In this document: positions 25,741 to 34,033 of the stretch, piece after piece
Layout of the letters: the number at the start of each line of letters is the position of its first letter
Numbering within the stretch: the stretch's first letter is position 1
Assembly: GCA_039821645.1 (NCBI GenBank)
Contig: JBCBNU010000011.1
Coordinates: 1-61,661 of the forward strand
Length of the DNA stretch: 61,661 nucleotides
Direction: 5' to 3'
Source of the DNA: CALBPI01 sp039821645
GTDB lineage: Bacteria > Pseudomonadota > Gammaproteobacteria > Steroidobacterales > Woeseiaceae
Position numbers and translations under genes: made by a program
The notes under the pieces: generated by a model
Databases searched by the model: none
Seen by the model: the letters and a program-made list of their open reading frames with translations, nothing else
What the model was told of the DNA's origin: nothing

Positions 25741-27243
25741 ATGTCTGACGAAACGACCATTGACGAAAACAAGCTAATCGCTGAGCGCCGATCGAAGCTC
25801 ACTGCGATCCGCGAGCAACGCATTGCCTATCCCAATGATATCGAGCGCAGTGACTTGGCGCAGGATGTTATCGCCAAGTATGACGAGCACGATTCAGAGT
25901 CTCTCGAATCCACACCGGTACGCGTTGCGATCGCCGGCCGTATGATGGTCAAGCGCGTTATGGGCAAAGCGAGTTTCGCGAAACTCGCCGATCGATCCGG
26001 TGAGCTTCAGATTTACATTCAGCGTGACGCCTTGCCCGAGGGTCGGTATGCCGAATTCAAGACCTGGGATATCGGCGATATCGTTGCTGCTGAGGGTGAG
26101 TTGTTTCGAACGCGGACGAATGAGCTCACCGTCAAGGTGAATGCGCTCCGGTTGGTCACGAAGTCACTGCGACCGTTGCCCGAGAAATGGCATGGGCTAT
26201 CTGACAAGGAAACGCGCTATCGGCAACGTTACGTTGATCTGATCATCAATGAAGAGAGCCGGGCCGTTTTCCGAGCACGCACGCGAGTGGTGTCATATAT
26301 CCGAGCGTTCCTGGAAGGCAGAGACTTCATGGAGGTGGAAACGCCCATGATGCAAACCACGCCCGGCGGTGCCGTGGCGCGCCCATTTATTACGCATCAC
26401 AACGCATTGGATATGGAATTGTTTCTCCGCGTCGCGCCAGAGCTCAATCTGAAGCGTCTGGTGGTCGGTGGTTTCGAGCGTGTATTCGAGATCAACCGGA
26501 ATTTCCGCAATGAGGGGTTATCGACGCAGCACAACCCTGAGTTCACGATGCTGGAGCTGTATCAGGCCTACGCAGACTATGAGGACCTGATTGATCTGTT
26601 GGAAACACTGCTTCGCGGTATTGCGGAGGCGATTGTTGGGGCGACGACCCTGACCTGGCAGGAGGACACGATCGATCTCGGTCAGCCTTTCGCGCGCCTT
26701 ACGATCGAAGACAGTCTGCGCGCGACAGTAAAAGGCCTGGATGAGCAAAGACTGCGAGACCGTGACCATCTCGCGGAACTGGCGGTTGGACTCGGTATCA
26801 AAGTGGCTGACGCGTGGGGCGCGGGTAAATTGCAGTTGGAGCTGTTTGAAAAACTGGTCGAACCGAACTTGCGCCAACCGACGTTTATGATGTCATACCC
26901 AGCCGAGGTGTCGCCCTTGTCGCGTTCGAACGATGATGATCCGTTTCTCACCGATCGCTTTGAGTTGTTCATTGGTGGCCGGGAGATCGCGAATGGGTTC
27001 TCCGAACTCAACGATCCGGAAGAGCAGGCCGAGCGATTTCAGGCCCAGGTTGACGCGCGCGGCGCGGGCGATGATGAAGCGATGCACTTCGACAGCGATT
27101 ACATTCGTGCGCTGGAGTACGGTATGCCGCCCGCAGCCGGTTTGGGGGTTGGCATTGATCGACTGGTGATGATGATAACCGACAGCCCGTCGATCCGTGA
27201 TGTGCTGCTCTTTCCGCACATGCGCCCAGAAGCGACTGATTGA
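25741..27243 (+). CDS. lysS: Lysyl-tRNA synthetase, class II
   Basis: LysRS charges tRNA-Lys. The 500-residue protein has an N-terminal OB anticodon-binding domain (about 60-165, with GRMMVKRVMGKASFAKL). The class II catalytic core carries motif 1 (FLEGRDFMEVETPMM), motif 2 (FEINRNFRNEGLSTQHNPEF) and motif 3 (GLGVGIDRLVMM). The segment ELFIGGREIANGFSELNDPE is LysRS-specific. ATG lies two bases after prfB, and prfB-lysS is a conserved pair. It converges on ygfZ with a 7-base gap and no evident terminator. Confidence 0.98.
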   Translation: MSDETTIDENKLIAERRSKLTAIREQRIAYPNDIERSDLAQDVIAKYDEHDSESLESTPVRVAIAGRMMVKRVMGKASFAKLADRSGELQIYIQRDALPEGRYAEFKTWDIGDIVAAEGELFRTRTNELTVKVNALRLVTKSLRPLPEKWHGLSDKETRYRQRYVDLIINEESRAVFRARTRVVSYIRAFLEGRDFMEVETPMMQTTPGGAVARPFITHHNALDMELFLRVAPELNLKRLVVGGFERVFEINRNFRNEGLSTQHNPEFTMLELYQAYADYEDLIDLLETLLRGIAEAIVGATTLTWQEDTIDLGQPFARLTIEDSLRATVKGLDEQRLRDRDHLAELAVGLGIKVADAWGAGKLQLELFEKLVEPNLRQPTFMMSYPAEVSPLSRSNDDDPFLTDRFELFIGGREIANGFSELNDPEEQAERFQAQVDARGAGDDEAMHFDSDYIRALEYGMPPAAGLGVGIDRLVMMITDSPSIRDVLLFPHMRPEATD

Positions 27244-27250
27244 GTCTGAC

Positions 27251-28072
27251 TTAGTCGAGCTGCACCAAGTCACGTCCATCGTCGAGCGTGAGTGCAGATC
27301 GGTCTGCGACAGGGTTGCAGACGGCACTAAGCACATGGCCGGCACTGCATACCACCGTGCCGACCTTACTGCCATCAGCGAGTACGGTTTGCCCAGCACT
27401 GACGCCCAGGTGTCTGTCGGTGCGCACGCGCATCAGGCTCGCGCGCCGCTTCACCTGTCCGCGGTGTTCTGTTCGTGCAACGATCTCCTGACCGGTGTAG
27501 CACCCTTTCGTGAAGCTGATGGCACCGATCTGATCGAGATTCAGCATATGCGAGGTGTACTGCGCAGAGCTTGCGAGTGGCAAGTCGAGTACACCTGCTG
27601 CAAGCCTGAGTTGTTGCCACCGTTCGTTAGCGACACAGACATAACGATGTTGGTCGGATATCGCGATAAGCTCTTCGTGTAGCACGCCGACGCGCCAGCC
27701 GTTGGTGTCCTTGCGCCACATAGCGACTTCGTGGCCGGTGTTCTTCGCAAGCGAAGCAGTCACCGAGAGCGTAGGGTGCAGGTCGAGTTGTACGTCCGCG
27801 CGAAGCCGATACTTAAGAAGATGCTTCACAAGCGCCTCTGCGACCTCGTGATGCAGGACCATGACGATCTCATCGGGCTGCCACACCAGCGTCATTGTGG
27901 CGATCACTCGGCCCTTGGGGTCGCAGCATGCGGCTGGCAGAGCGAGCCGTTCCGCGTTGAGAGCGGCTACATCCTGTGTCAATTGTCCTTGCAGAAAGCT
28001 CAGGCGGTCTCTGCCCGAACACCGCACCAGGGCCAGCCAATAGCCGGGTAGGGGTGTGGTGTTGTTGTCCAT
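27251..28072 (-). CDS. ygfZ: YgfZ/GcvT-domain folate-binding Fe-S maintenance protein
   Basis: YgfZ is a folate-binding protein that helps keep certain Fe-S enzymes active. The signature K-G-C-Y-x-G-Q-E is present in SFTKGCYTGQEIVART. The N-terminal FLQGQLTQDVAAL is also typical. I chose ATG 28072 (273 residues) because family N-termini align with PLPGYWLALVRCSGRDRL; an ATG nine codons upstream is possible. Its neighbour on the other side is the succinate dehydrogenase operon, an Fe-S and flavin enzyme, which fits by function. Its -10 may be the TATAGA read on minus at 28105-28110. Confidence 0.93.
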   Translation of the reverse strand: MDNNTTPLPGYWLALVRCSGRDRLSFLQGQLTQDVAALNAERLALPAACCDPKGRVIATMTLVWQPDEIVMVLHHEVAEALVKHLLKYRLRADVQLDLHPTLSVTASLAKNTGHEVAMWRKDTNGWRVGVLHEELIAISDQHRYVCVANERWQQLRLAAGVLDLPLASSAQYTSHMLNLDQIGAISFTKGCYTGQEIVARTEHRGQVKRRASLMRVRTDRHLGVSAGQTVLADGSKVGTVVCSAGHVLSAVCNPVADRSALTLDDGRDLVQLD

Positions 28073-28178
28073 ACTGTGCCGTGCTCTGTTTCTCCCCAAC
28101 CCTTTCTATATTGCGTTGCTGACGAGTTCCTGTCGAGTATCTTCAGGCCGGTTTTGTGCTGCGCGTCATTTGGGTGTC

Positions 28179-28187
28179 TGGCATAAT
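28179..28187 (+). promoter_or_regulatory. Extended -10 promoter for the sdh operon
   Basis: TGGCATAAT is an extended -10 element (TGn plus a hexamer matching five of six consensus bases). No good -35 is seen 16-18 bases upstream, which extended -10 promoters tolerate. The predicted start is 28194-28195, on the ATG of the next gene, so that transcript would have no leader. Confidence 0.45.
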
Positions 28188-28194
28188 TGATGTC

Positions 28195-28455
28195 ATGGAA
28201 AAGACGCTTGAGAACCGCGAAACGATTGCATCGGAATCCACGAATTCAACTGTGGATACCAACAACGCAAACGAGAATCAGCCGCAATTGTGGGTACCTG
28301 AGGATTCCTCGGAAAACCCCGGCAAACCAGCTGCTACAGCGTCCACTGAAAGCAGCTCCGAAACGCTTCAACCAAAAGAAATCGGTGGGCGCGACGGCCC
28401 GGAGCCGACGCGCTTTGGTGATTGGGAGAAAAACGGGCGCTGCATCGATTTTTGA
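28195..28455 (+). CDS. SDHAF4-like (DUF1674) succinate dehydrogenase assembly factor
   Basis: This 86-residue protein ends with the DUF1674/SDHAF4 signature GGRDGPEPTRFGDWEKNGRC followed by IDF. In eukaryotes SDHAF4 binds the flavinylated SdhA subunit and promotes joining to SdhB. The first 55 residues are Ser/Thr/Glu/Asn-rich and look disordered. It opens the sdh run, 71 bases before sdhC, which strongly supports an assembly role. The ATG at 28195 has no Shine-Dalgarno and may be leaderless. Without the C-terminal motif this would be an unrecognised small protein. Confidence 0.85.
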   Translation: MEKTLENRETIASESTNSTVDTNNANENQPQLWVPEDSSENPGKPAATASTESSSETLQPKEIGGRDGPEPTRFGDWEKNGRCIDF

Positions 28456-28526
28456 GCACGCCGCAAAGGCATGAACGGGCGTAGGGGACAACGACCGCTC
28501 ATGCAATGGAAAGCTAAAACCGCAAA

Positions 28527-28907
28527 ATGAATACCAAGACGAGACCGCTCTCGCCGCATCTGTCGGCGTATAAATTTCGAATAACGTCGACGCTGTCGAT
28601 TCTCCACCGAATGACCGGCGTGGCTTTGAGTGCAGGAACGTTGTTGTTTGTGGCGTGGCTTATCGCGATCGCTTCCGGCGATGAGAGTTACGATCAGTTC
28701 GGCGCAATCCTGGGTTCGATATTCGGCAAGATCGTGATCGCTGGGTTCGTTTACGCGCTGTTTTATCACCTCTCAAACGGTATCCGACATCTCTTCTGGG
28801 ATGCGGGCAAAGGATTCGAGATGGAGCAGGCGACTCGCTCCGGTTGGGCGGTCGTGATCGTCAGTGCGGCCGCGACCGCACTTACGTGGTACGCAACACT
28901 GATTTAG
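28527..28907 (+). CDS. sdhC: Succinate dehydrogenase cytochrome b556 subunit
   Basis: SdhC is one of two membrane anchors of complex II and helps bind heme b and ubiquinone. The 126-residue protein has the family start RPLSPHLSAYKFRITSTLSI with HRMTGVALS. Three membrane helices follow. His81 in FYHLSNGIRHLFWD corresponds to the E. coli heme ligand His84, and His88 follows. sdhD begins nine bases later, after GGAG. Confidence 0.96.
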   Translation: MNTKTRPLSPHLSAYKFRITSTLSILHRMTGVALSAGTLLFVAWLIAIASGDESYDQFGAILGSIFGKIVIAGFVYALFYHLSNGIRHLFWDAGKGFEMEQATRSGWAVVIVSAAATALTWYATLI

Positions 28908-28916
28908 GAGCCGGCG

Positions 28917-29294
28917 ATGTCATTGAAATCACCCATCGGTCGAGTGTTGGGGCTCGGATCGGCCAAAGAAGGTACTGAACACTGGTGGCACCAGCGCCTG
29001 ACTGCGGTTGCCATGATTCCACTGACGCTGTGGTTTGTGGCGGCGATGGCGCTGTTGCCGGATTACTCTTACGAGACAGCACGTGCGTTCGTCGCGGCGC
29101 CGATCAATTCGGTGCTCTTGCTCTTGTTTATCGGCACGCTGTTGTTTCACTCGGCACTCGGCACGCAGGTCGTGATCGAGGACTACATCCGGGGCGGCAC
29201 CAAACTTGTCACCTTGGTATTGACCCGTTTTGCTTACGTGGCGCTGGCAGTGGCTGCTGTATTCGCCATTCTGAAGATTTCGCTGGGTAGCTAA
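28917..29294 (+). CDS. sdhD: Succinate dehydrogenase membrane anchor subunit SdhD
   Basis: This 125-residue three-helix anchor completes the heme and quinone pocket with SdhC. His78 in LFHSALGTQVV fits the SdhD heme ligand. Asp89-Tyr90 in VVIEDYIRGG fits the E. coli Asp82-Tyr83 pair, in which Tyr contacts ubiquinone. WWHQRLTAVAMIPL at about residues 23-36 is the usual first-helix start. sdhA follows after three bases. Confidence 0.93.
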   Translation: MSLKSPIGRVLGLGSAKEGTEHWWHQRLTAVAMIPLTLWFVAAMALLPDYSYETARAFVAAPINSVLLLLFIGTLLFHSALGTQVVIEDYIRGGTKLVTLVLTRFAYVALAVAAVFAILKISLGS

Positions 29295-29297
29295 TTT

Positions 29298-31085
29298 ATG
29301 ACCGCTGAATACGAATTTCAGGACCACACTTATGACGTTGTCGTCGTCGGTGCCGGTGGCGCTGGACTCCGCGCCACCTTCGGATTGGCTGAGGCCGGAT
29401 TTACAACCGCCTGCGTCACGAAGGTATTTCCGACCCGAAGCCATACGGTAGCTGCGCAAGGTGGCATCAGCGCGGCACTCGGCAACATGGGCGAAGATGA
29501 CTGGCGCTGGCATATGTATGACACCGTCAAGGGCGCAGACTGGCTAGGCGATCAGGATGCCATCGAGTACATGTGCAAAGAGGCACCGAAGGCGGTTATT
29601 GAGCTCGAACACTACGGTGTCCCGTTCTCGCGGACTGAGGCGGGCAAGATTTATCAGCGGCCGTTTGGCGGCATGACCACGCATTTCGGTGAGGGAACTG
29701 CGCAGCGCACATGCGCCGCAGCGGATCGCACCGGACATGCGATGTTGCACACGCTCTACCAGCAATCCCTGAAGCACGACGCGGAGTTCTTCATTGAATA
29801 CTTCGCCATCGATCTGATCATGGTCGATGGAGAGTGTCGCGGGATCGTTGCGTTGAATCTGGCCGACGGCACGTTGCACCGATTCCGGGCGGCGAAAGTG
29901 ATTCTGGCGACCGGTGGGTACGGCCGGGCTTATTTCTCTTGCACCTCTGCGCACACCTGTACGGGCGACGGCGGTGGCATGGTGGCCAGAGCTGGTTTGC
30001 CGCTGCAGGATATGGAGTTCGTACAGTTCCATCCGACCGGAATTTACGGTGCAGGCTGTTTGATCACGGAAGGCTCGCGTGGCGAGGGTGGATACCTGAC
30101 CAACTCCGAAGGCGAGCGTTTCATGGAACGATACGCACCCAACGCGAAAGATCTGGCATCCCGCGATGTAGTCAGCCGTTCCATGACGGTTGAGATCCAG
30201 GAAGGACGAGGTGTTGGGCCCGAACAGGACCACATCCATCTACATCTCGAACACCTCGGGCCGGAGGTGATCGATGAGCGGCTGCCGGGCATCGCCGAAA
30301 CCGCCCGCATCTTCGCTGGCGTTGACGTCAACAAGGACCCGATTCCGGTATTGCCGACTGTGCACTACAACATGGGTGGTATCCCGACGGACTATCGCGG
30401 TCAGGTGGTCACGCTCAAGGACGGCGATCCGGAGCACATAGTCCCCGGGCTGATGGCTATTGGGGAGGCGGGTTGTGTATCGGTGCACGGTGCCAACCGT
30501 CTTGGTTCGAATTCGCTTCTGGACCTCGTGGTGTTTGGACGCGGTGCTGCACGATTCTGTGCCGAGACCATGAAGCCGGGCGCCGCGCAACCGGAACTGG
30601 CGGCGAGCGCCGGCGACTACGCCGTATCTCGACTGGACAAGCTGCGTCATGCAGACGGTGAGCGCGGTACGGCCGAAATCCGTTTGGAAATGCAGAAAAC
30701 GATGCAGCGCCATGCAGCCGTGTTCCGCACGGAGTCGCTCCTCCAAGAGGGCATCGAGAAGATGAAGGCAACTGCAGCCAGCATCGAACAGGTCAAGGTG
30801 GCCGATCGTTCGCTGATCTGGAACACAGACTTGATCGAGACGATGGAGCTTGAGAATCTCATGATCAATGCGATGTCGACGGTCTACTCTGCTGAAAATC
30901 GCCACGAGAGTCGTGGTGCGCAGGCGCGTGAGGATTATCCGGATCGCGATGACGAAAACTGGATGAAGCACACGCTCGCCTGGACTGACGAGGATTATGG
31001 TATCTCGATCGATTATCGCCCGGTACACAGCCAGACGTTGACCGATGAGGTGGAGGCAATTCCACCTAAAGCGAGAACTTACTAG
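29298..31085 (+). CDS. sdhA: Succinate dehydrogenase flavoprotein subunit
   Basis: SdhA oxidises succinate to fumarate using covalent FAD. The 595-residue protein has the FAD dinucleotide motif VVVGAGGAGLRATFGLAEAG. The flavin-linked His49 is in RSHTVAAQGGI (E. coli His45). The catalytic-region segments are FHPTGIYGAGCLITEGSRGE, PTVHYNMGGIPTDY and HGANRLGSNSLLDLVVFGR. The C-terminal DYGISIDYRPV is standard. Flavinylation probably needs SdhE, encoded two genes downstream. Confidence 0.98.
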   Translation: MTAEYEFQDHTYDVVVVGAGGAGLRATFGLAEAGFTTACVTKVFPTRSHTVAAQGGISAALGNMGEDDWRWHMYDTVKGADWLGDQDAIEYMCKEAPKAVIELEHYGVPFSRTEAGKIYQRPFGGMTTHFGEGTAQRTCAAADRTGHAMLHTLYQQSLKHDAEFFIEYFAIDLIMVDGECRGIVALNLADGTLHRFRAAKVILATGGYGRAYFSCTSAHTCTGDGGGMVARAGLPLQDMEFVQFHPTGIYGAGCLITEGSRGEGGYLTNSEGERFMERYAPNAKDLASRDVVSRSMTVEIQEGRGVGPEQDHIHLHLEHLGPEVIDERLPGIAETARIFAGVDVNKDPIPVLPTVHYNMGGIPTDYRGQVVTLKDGDPEHIVPGLMAIGEAGCVSVHGANRLGSNSLLDLVVFGRGAARFCAETMKPGAAQPELAASAGDYAVSRLDKLRHADGERGTAEIRLEMQKTMQRHAAVFRTESLLQEGIEKMKATAASIEQVKVADRSLIWNTDLIETMELENLMINAMSTVYSAENRHESRGAQAREDYPDRDDENWMKHTLAWTDEDYGISIDYRPVHSQTLTDEVEAIPPKARTY

Positions 31086-31117
31086 GAGACCGCGGTTACG
31101 CGACCGAGGAGCACGAC

Positions 31118-31900
31118 ATGGCAGAGTTTCGACTACCGAAGAACAGCCGCCCAACCGAGGGCCGTCATTTCCCAGCACCGGAAGGCGCTACGAATGTCCG
31201 CCGTTACGTCATCTATCGATACGATCCAGACAAAGACGCTGCGCCTCGCATGGACACTTACGATGTCGACTCCGACACGTGCGGACCGATGGTTCTCGAT
31301 GCGTTGATCAAGATTAAGAATGAGATCGATCCGACGTTGACGTTCCGTCGTTCCTGTCGCGAAGGGATTTGCGGGTCCTGTGCTATGAACGTGGGTGGGG
31401 GAAATACTCTCGCTTGTATCAAGGCAGCTGAAGACATCGGTGATGAAGTTCGGATTTATCCATTGCCGCACATGCCTGTCATCAAAGACCTTGTGCCTGA
31501 CCTCACCAATTTTTACGCGCAGTACGCCTCGATCAAGCCGTGGCTGCAGTCCAAAACGCCGCCGCCGCCAGACTCTGAGCGGTTGCAGACGAAGGAAGAT
31601 CAGGAGCTGATCAATGAGCCGTCAGCGTGCATTTTGTGCGCGTGCTGCTCGACAAGCTGCCCGAGCTACTGGTGGAACAGCGATCGGTATTTGGGGCCGG
31701 CTGCTTTGTTGGCGTCCTATCGTTGGTTGGTCGACAGCCGCGACGATGCGACCGGGGATCGACTTGACCATCTTGAGGATCCGTTCCGTTTGTATCGTTG
31801 CCACACGATCATGAACTGCACCCAGACCTGTCCCAAAGGTCTGAATCCGGCGAAGGCTATCGCTGAGACCAAGAAGATGATGGCCAAGCGCCGTCATTGA
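31118..31900 (+). CDS. sdhB: Succinate dehydrogenase iron-sulfur subunit
   Basis: SdhB carries electrons from FAD to ubiquinone through three Fe-S clusters. The 260-residue protein shows the 2Fe-2S ligands in CREGICGSCAMNVGGG and a distal Cys in LACIKA, then the 4Fe-4S and 3Fe-4S ligands in CILCACCSTSCPSYWW and CHTIMNCTQTCPKGLNP. It is about 20 residues longer than E. coli's at the N-terminus (PTEGRHFPAPEGATNVRR), a length common in other proteobacteria. A GGAG Shine-Dalgarno precedes the ATG. Confidence 0.98.
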   Translation: MAEFRLPKNSRPTEGRHFPAPEGATNVRRYVIYRYDPDKDAAPRMDTYDVDSDTCGPMVLDALIKIKNEIDPTLTFRRSCREGICGSCAMNVGGGNTLACIKAAEDIGDEVRIYPLPHMPVIKDLVPDLTNFYAQYASIKPWLQSKTPPPPDSERLQTKEDQELINEPSACILCACCSTSCPSYWWNSDRYLGPAALLASYRWLVDSRDDATGDRLDHLEDPFRLYRCHTIMNCTQTCPKGLNPAKAIAETKKMMAKRRH

Positions 31901-31907
31901 GTTCGGT

Positions 31908-32168
31908 TTGGATGTGAACTTAAAGGCACTGCGCTGGCGTTGCCGGCGCGGTATGCGCGAGCTCGATCAGCTGCTGCTTGCGTTTCTTGAGCAGCGGTAT
32001 GAGTCGGCAGATTCTGTGCGGCAGGCAGAATTTGTTGCGTTGCTCGAGGCTCAGGATCCTGAGATTTATGCGTATTTGGTGAAAGGCGTGATTCCGGACT
32101 CGGAGTCTACCGCTGCACTGGTGCGCGACATTCTTGATAACGCTCGTTCCTCTTCGATTCGCACGTGA
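31908..32168 (+). CDS. sdhE: FAD assembly factor SdhE
   Basis: SdhE (SDHAF2/Sdh5 family) promotes covalent attachment of FAD to SdhA. The 86-residue helical protein carries the conserved surface RGMRELD at about residues 14-20. The start is TTG 31908; a GTG at 31914 would remove two residues. It is seven bases after sdhB, so it is very likely cotranscribed with its target. The last 35 bases overlap the ygfX-like gene in another frame. Confidence 0.95.
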   Translation: MDVNLKALRWRCRRGMRELDQLLLAFLEQRYESADSVRQAEFVALLEAQDPEIYAYLVKGVIPDSESTAALVRDILDNARSSSIRT

Positions 32169-32556
32169 ACTTGGTCTCACACTGATTTGGGCGTGGCTGT
32201 CAGTGCTCGGCACCGCGACAGTTATTCAAGCGCCCGCCGCTTTGGAGCGAAGTCTCATGCTTGCAACCTTGTTCACGCTGACACTTGTCGAGTGTTGGGT
32301 CGTGTTCCGCCAGCCTGAGCCACCTACCGGTCTGGTTTTCGATCACGGCGAGTGGTCAGCTTTGTTCGCCGAAGGTACCCAGCCCGTCGGAGTCTTTATG
32401 CATTCAAACTCCAGACTATTCGGGAGTTTTGCAGTCCTCGATCTGGGTGTTGAGGGTCGAAAAGTGCGCTGTTACCTGCTCCAGAGTCAGAATTCCGGAT
32501 CATGGTGTGCATTGCAGCATCAGTGGGGGTTACGCAGACTCGCTGAATCAGAATGA
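32134..32556 (+). CDS. YgfX/CptA-like small membrane protein
   Basis: This 140-residue protein has two hydrophobic segments near the N-terminus (LGLTLIWAWLSVLGTATVIQ and LMLATLFTLTLVECWVVF). A soluble C-terminal part ends WCALQHQWGLRRL. That layout and its place right after sdhE match YgfX, which associates with SdhE in E. coli and Serratia and was described as affecting the cytoskeleton (CptA). Sequence similarity to E. coli YgfX is not obvious by eye, so the call rests mainly on context and topology. It starts at TTG, deep inside the end of sdhE. Confidence 0.65.
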   Translation: MITLVPLRFARELGLTLIWAWLSVLGTATVIQAPAALERSLMLATLFTLTLVECWVVFRQPEPPTGLVFDHGEWSALFAEGTQPVGVFMHSNSRLFGSFAVLDLGVEGRKVRCYLLQSQNSGSWCALQHQWGLRRLAESE

Positions 32557-32632
32557 AATCTGTAGTAAATTCAGGACGATAGAAGTCGTGGAGAATCGCT
32601 GAAGGGCGACCGAGGTTTCGATAATAGCCGCA

Positions 32633-32659
32633 GAACTTTCGTTCTCACGGTAGGTCATA
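32633..32659 (+). promoter_or_regulatory. Sigma-E-type promoter upstream of rpoE
   Basis: GAACTT (32633-32638) is separated by 16 bases from TCATA (32655-32659). This matches the sigma-E (RpoE/AlgU) pattern of GGAACTT and TCnnA with 15-16 bases between. Transcription would begin near 32666, about 36 bases before rpoE. It would make rpoE and the rse genes autoregulated, as in E. coli and Pseudomonas. Confidence 0.7.
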
Positions 32660-32701
32660 GAGATGGGTGGGTGAACCGCCGCCGGAAAGAGGCATGCCCG
32701 T

Positions 32702-33307
32702 ATGGGCTCGACAGCAAACGACCGACTATTGGTAAAGCGAGTACAGCAAGGCGACAACGGTGCGTTCGATCTGCTGGTGCTCAAGTACCAGCACAAGATT
32801 GTCAACCTGGTCTCTCGATATGTTCGCGACCAGGACGAAGCACTCGACGTTGCTCAAGACGCTTTCATCAAAGCGTACCGAGCCTTGCCGAGGTTCAGGG
32901 GCGACAGTGCTTTCTACACTTGGCTTTACCGTATTGCCGTCAACACAGCGAAGAATTACCTCGTGGCCGCAAAGCGACGACCGATGGACTATGACCTCGA
33001 TCTTCAGGATCCGAATTACTACGAGGTGCATGAGCGCCTGCGTAGTGAGGACTCCCCCGAGGCGGTCGCCATGAAAGACGAGATGCAGCAGAAAATCGGC
33101 GAATCGATTGCCGCGTTGCCCGAGGACTTGCGTACAGCAATCGTCTTACGTGAGTTGGACGGTATGAGCTATGAGGAAATCGCTGAGGCGATGGAGTGCC
33201 CGGTCGGTACGGTGCGTTCGCGGATTTTTAGGGCTCGCGAAGCCATCAACAAGGGTATCGACGCGATGGCGGAGCCATCACAGGCGGCGTCTCAGCTCAG
33301 GAGCTAG
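32702..33307 (+). CDS. rpoE: RNA polymerase sigma factor RpoE (AlgU)
   Basis: This ECF sigma factor directs the envelope stress response. The 201-residue protein has region 2 (about 10-90: VQQGDNGAFDLLVLKYQHKI, RFRGDSAFYTWLYRIAVNTA). Region 4 (about 130-190) carries the helix-turn-helix LDGMSYEEIAEAMECPVGTV. The middle segment PMDYDLDLQD lines up with RpoE proteins of Pseudomonas and E. coli. A sigma-E-like promoter lies just upstream, and anti-sigma rseA follows after 63 bases. Confidence 0.97.
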   Translation: MGSTANDRLLVKRVQQGDNGAFDLLVLKYQHKIVNLVSRYVRDQDEALDVAQDAFIKAYRALPRFRGDSAFYTWLYRIAVNTAKNYLVAAKRRPMDYDLDLQDPNYYEVHERLRSEDSPEAVAMKDEMQQKIGESIAALPEDLRTAIVLRELDGMSYEEIAEAMECPVGTVRSRIFRAREAINKGIDAMAEPSQAASQLRS

Positions 33308-33311
33308 GGAA

Positions 33312-33374
33312 GTGAATGTACCGCTGGAACAACAAGAAGAAGATCAGCACGCCCCGATGCGTGAAACGGGATGA
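33312..33374 (+). CDS. Possible 20-codon leader peptide between rpoE and rseA
   Basis: A GTG at 33312, four bases after the rpoE stop, opens a 20-codon frame (VNVPLEQQEEDQHAPMRETG). Its TGA overlaps the upstream rseA ATG as ATGA. It could couple rseA translation to rpoE. There is no similarity to judge it by, the Shine-Dalgarno is poor, and the frame may be chance. Confidence 0.2.
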   Translation: MNVPLEQQEEDQHAPMRETG

Positions 33375-34033
33375 CTAATGGTGATGAATCGATGAACAGT
33401 GAGTTGCGTGAACAAGTCTCCGCATTCGTAGACGGTGAACTCGATAGTAACGAAGCAGAATTGCTGGTGAGGCGTCTGGGTCGCGATGATGAGCTCAGGA
33501 GTTACGCAGGTACGTTGATGAACATCGGTAGAGTGATGCGCGGTGAACCGTTGTCTGCCGATGACGGGTTCGTTGATCGTGTTCGTGCAGGTGTTAACAC
33601 GAATGGTACCGAGCCCAGTGCCCGGGTCGCGTACAACGCCGGTGCGCAGCGCTCTGGAATGCCGCCGTGGATGCGTGCAGCGGGTGGCCTGGCATTGACA
33701 CTGGGCGTAGCGACGCTGGCCCTGAGTTGGATGGATGGTGGTTTTAACGAACAAGCGGTGCTCGCCGAACAGTCCGCTGAGGTTGCCCCTCGTAACGCAG
33801 CAGCCGAGCCGCAAGTCGATTACATTGTGCCGGCTGAAGTAGCGCCGTCACGATTGGTAATCGCCGATCCGGAGCTCGCCGGCTATGTGATGAATCACTC
33901 TGCGACCCGTCGTACGCTCGTACCGGGCGCTGCGATTCCGATGCTCGATGCGAGCTCTGTCGGACAGGGGTTGCTTGAATCAGCGGATACATCGCCCGAG
34001 GCAGAAGCTGCGAGTGAGGTGGCAGAGCAGTGA
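33371..34033 (+). CDS. rseA: Anti-sigma-E factor RseA (MucA)
   Basis: RseA holds RpoE at the inner membrane until DegS- and RseP-type proteases cleave it. The 220-residue frame starts at ATG 33371, with a second candidate at ATG 33392 (MNSELREQVSAFVDGEL). The sigma-binding domain covers about 8-80 (SELREQVSAFVDGELDSNEA). One membrane helix is at about 101-120 (MRAAGGLALTLGVATLALSW), followed by a periplasmic tail. The domain order is as in E. coli, although the tail is divergent. GTGA joins it to rseB. Confidence 0.93.
   Translation: MTNGDESMNSELREQVSAFVDGELDSNEAELLVRRLGRDDELRSYAGTLMNIGRVMRGEPLSADDGFVDRVRAGVNTNGTEPSARVAYNAGAQRSGMPPWMRAAGGLALTLGVATLALSWMDGGFNEQAVLAEQSAEVAPRNAAAEPQVDYIVPAEVAPSRLVIADPELAGYVMNHSATRRTLVPGAAIPMLDASSVGQGLLESADTSPEAEAASEVAEQ

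Noticed and set aside
30240..31178. 312-residue minus-strand frame opposite sdhA
   Set aside because: It is antisense to the conserved flavoprotein core with no family-like sequence.
32165..32195. Second GAACTT at the sdhE end as a sigma-E promoter
   Set aside because: No TCnnA-type -10 occurs 15-16 bases downstream.
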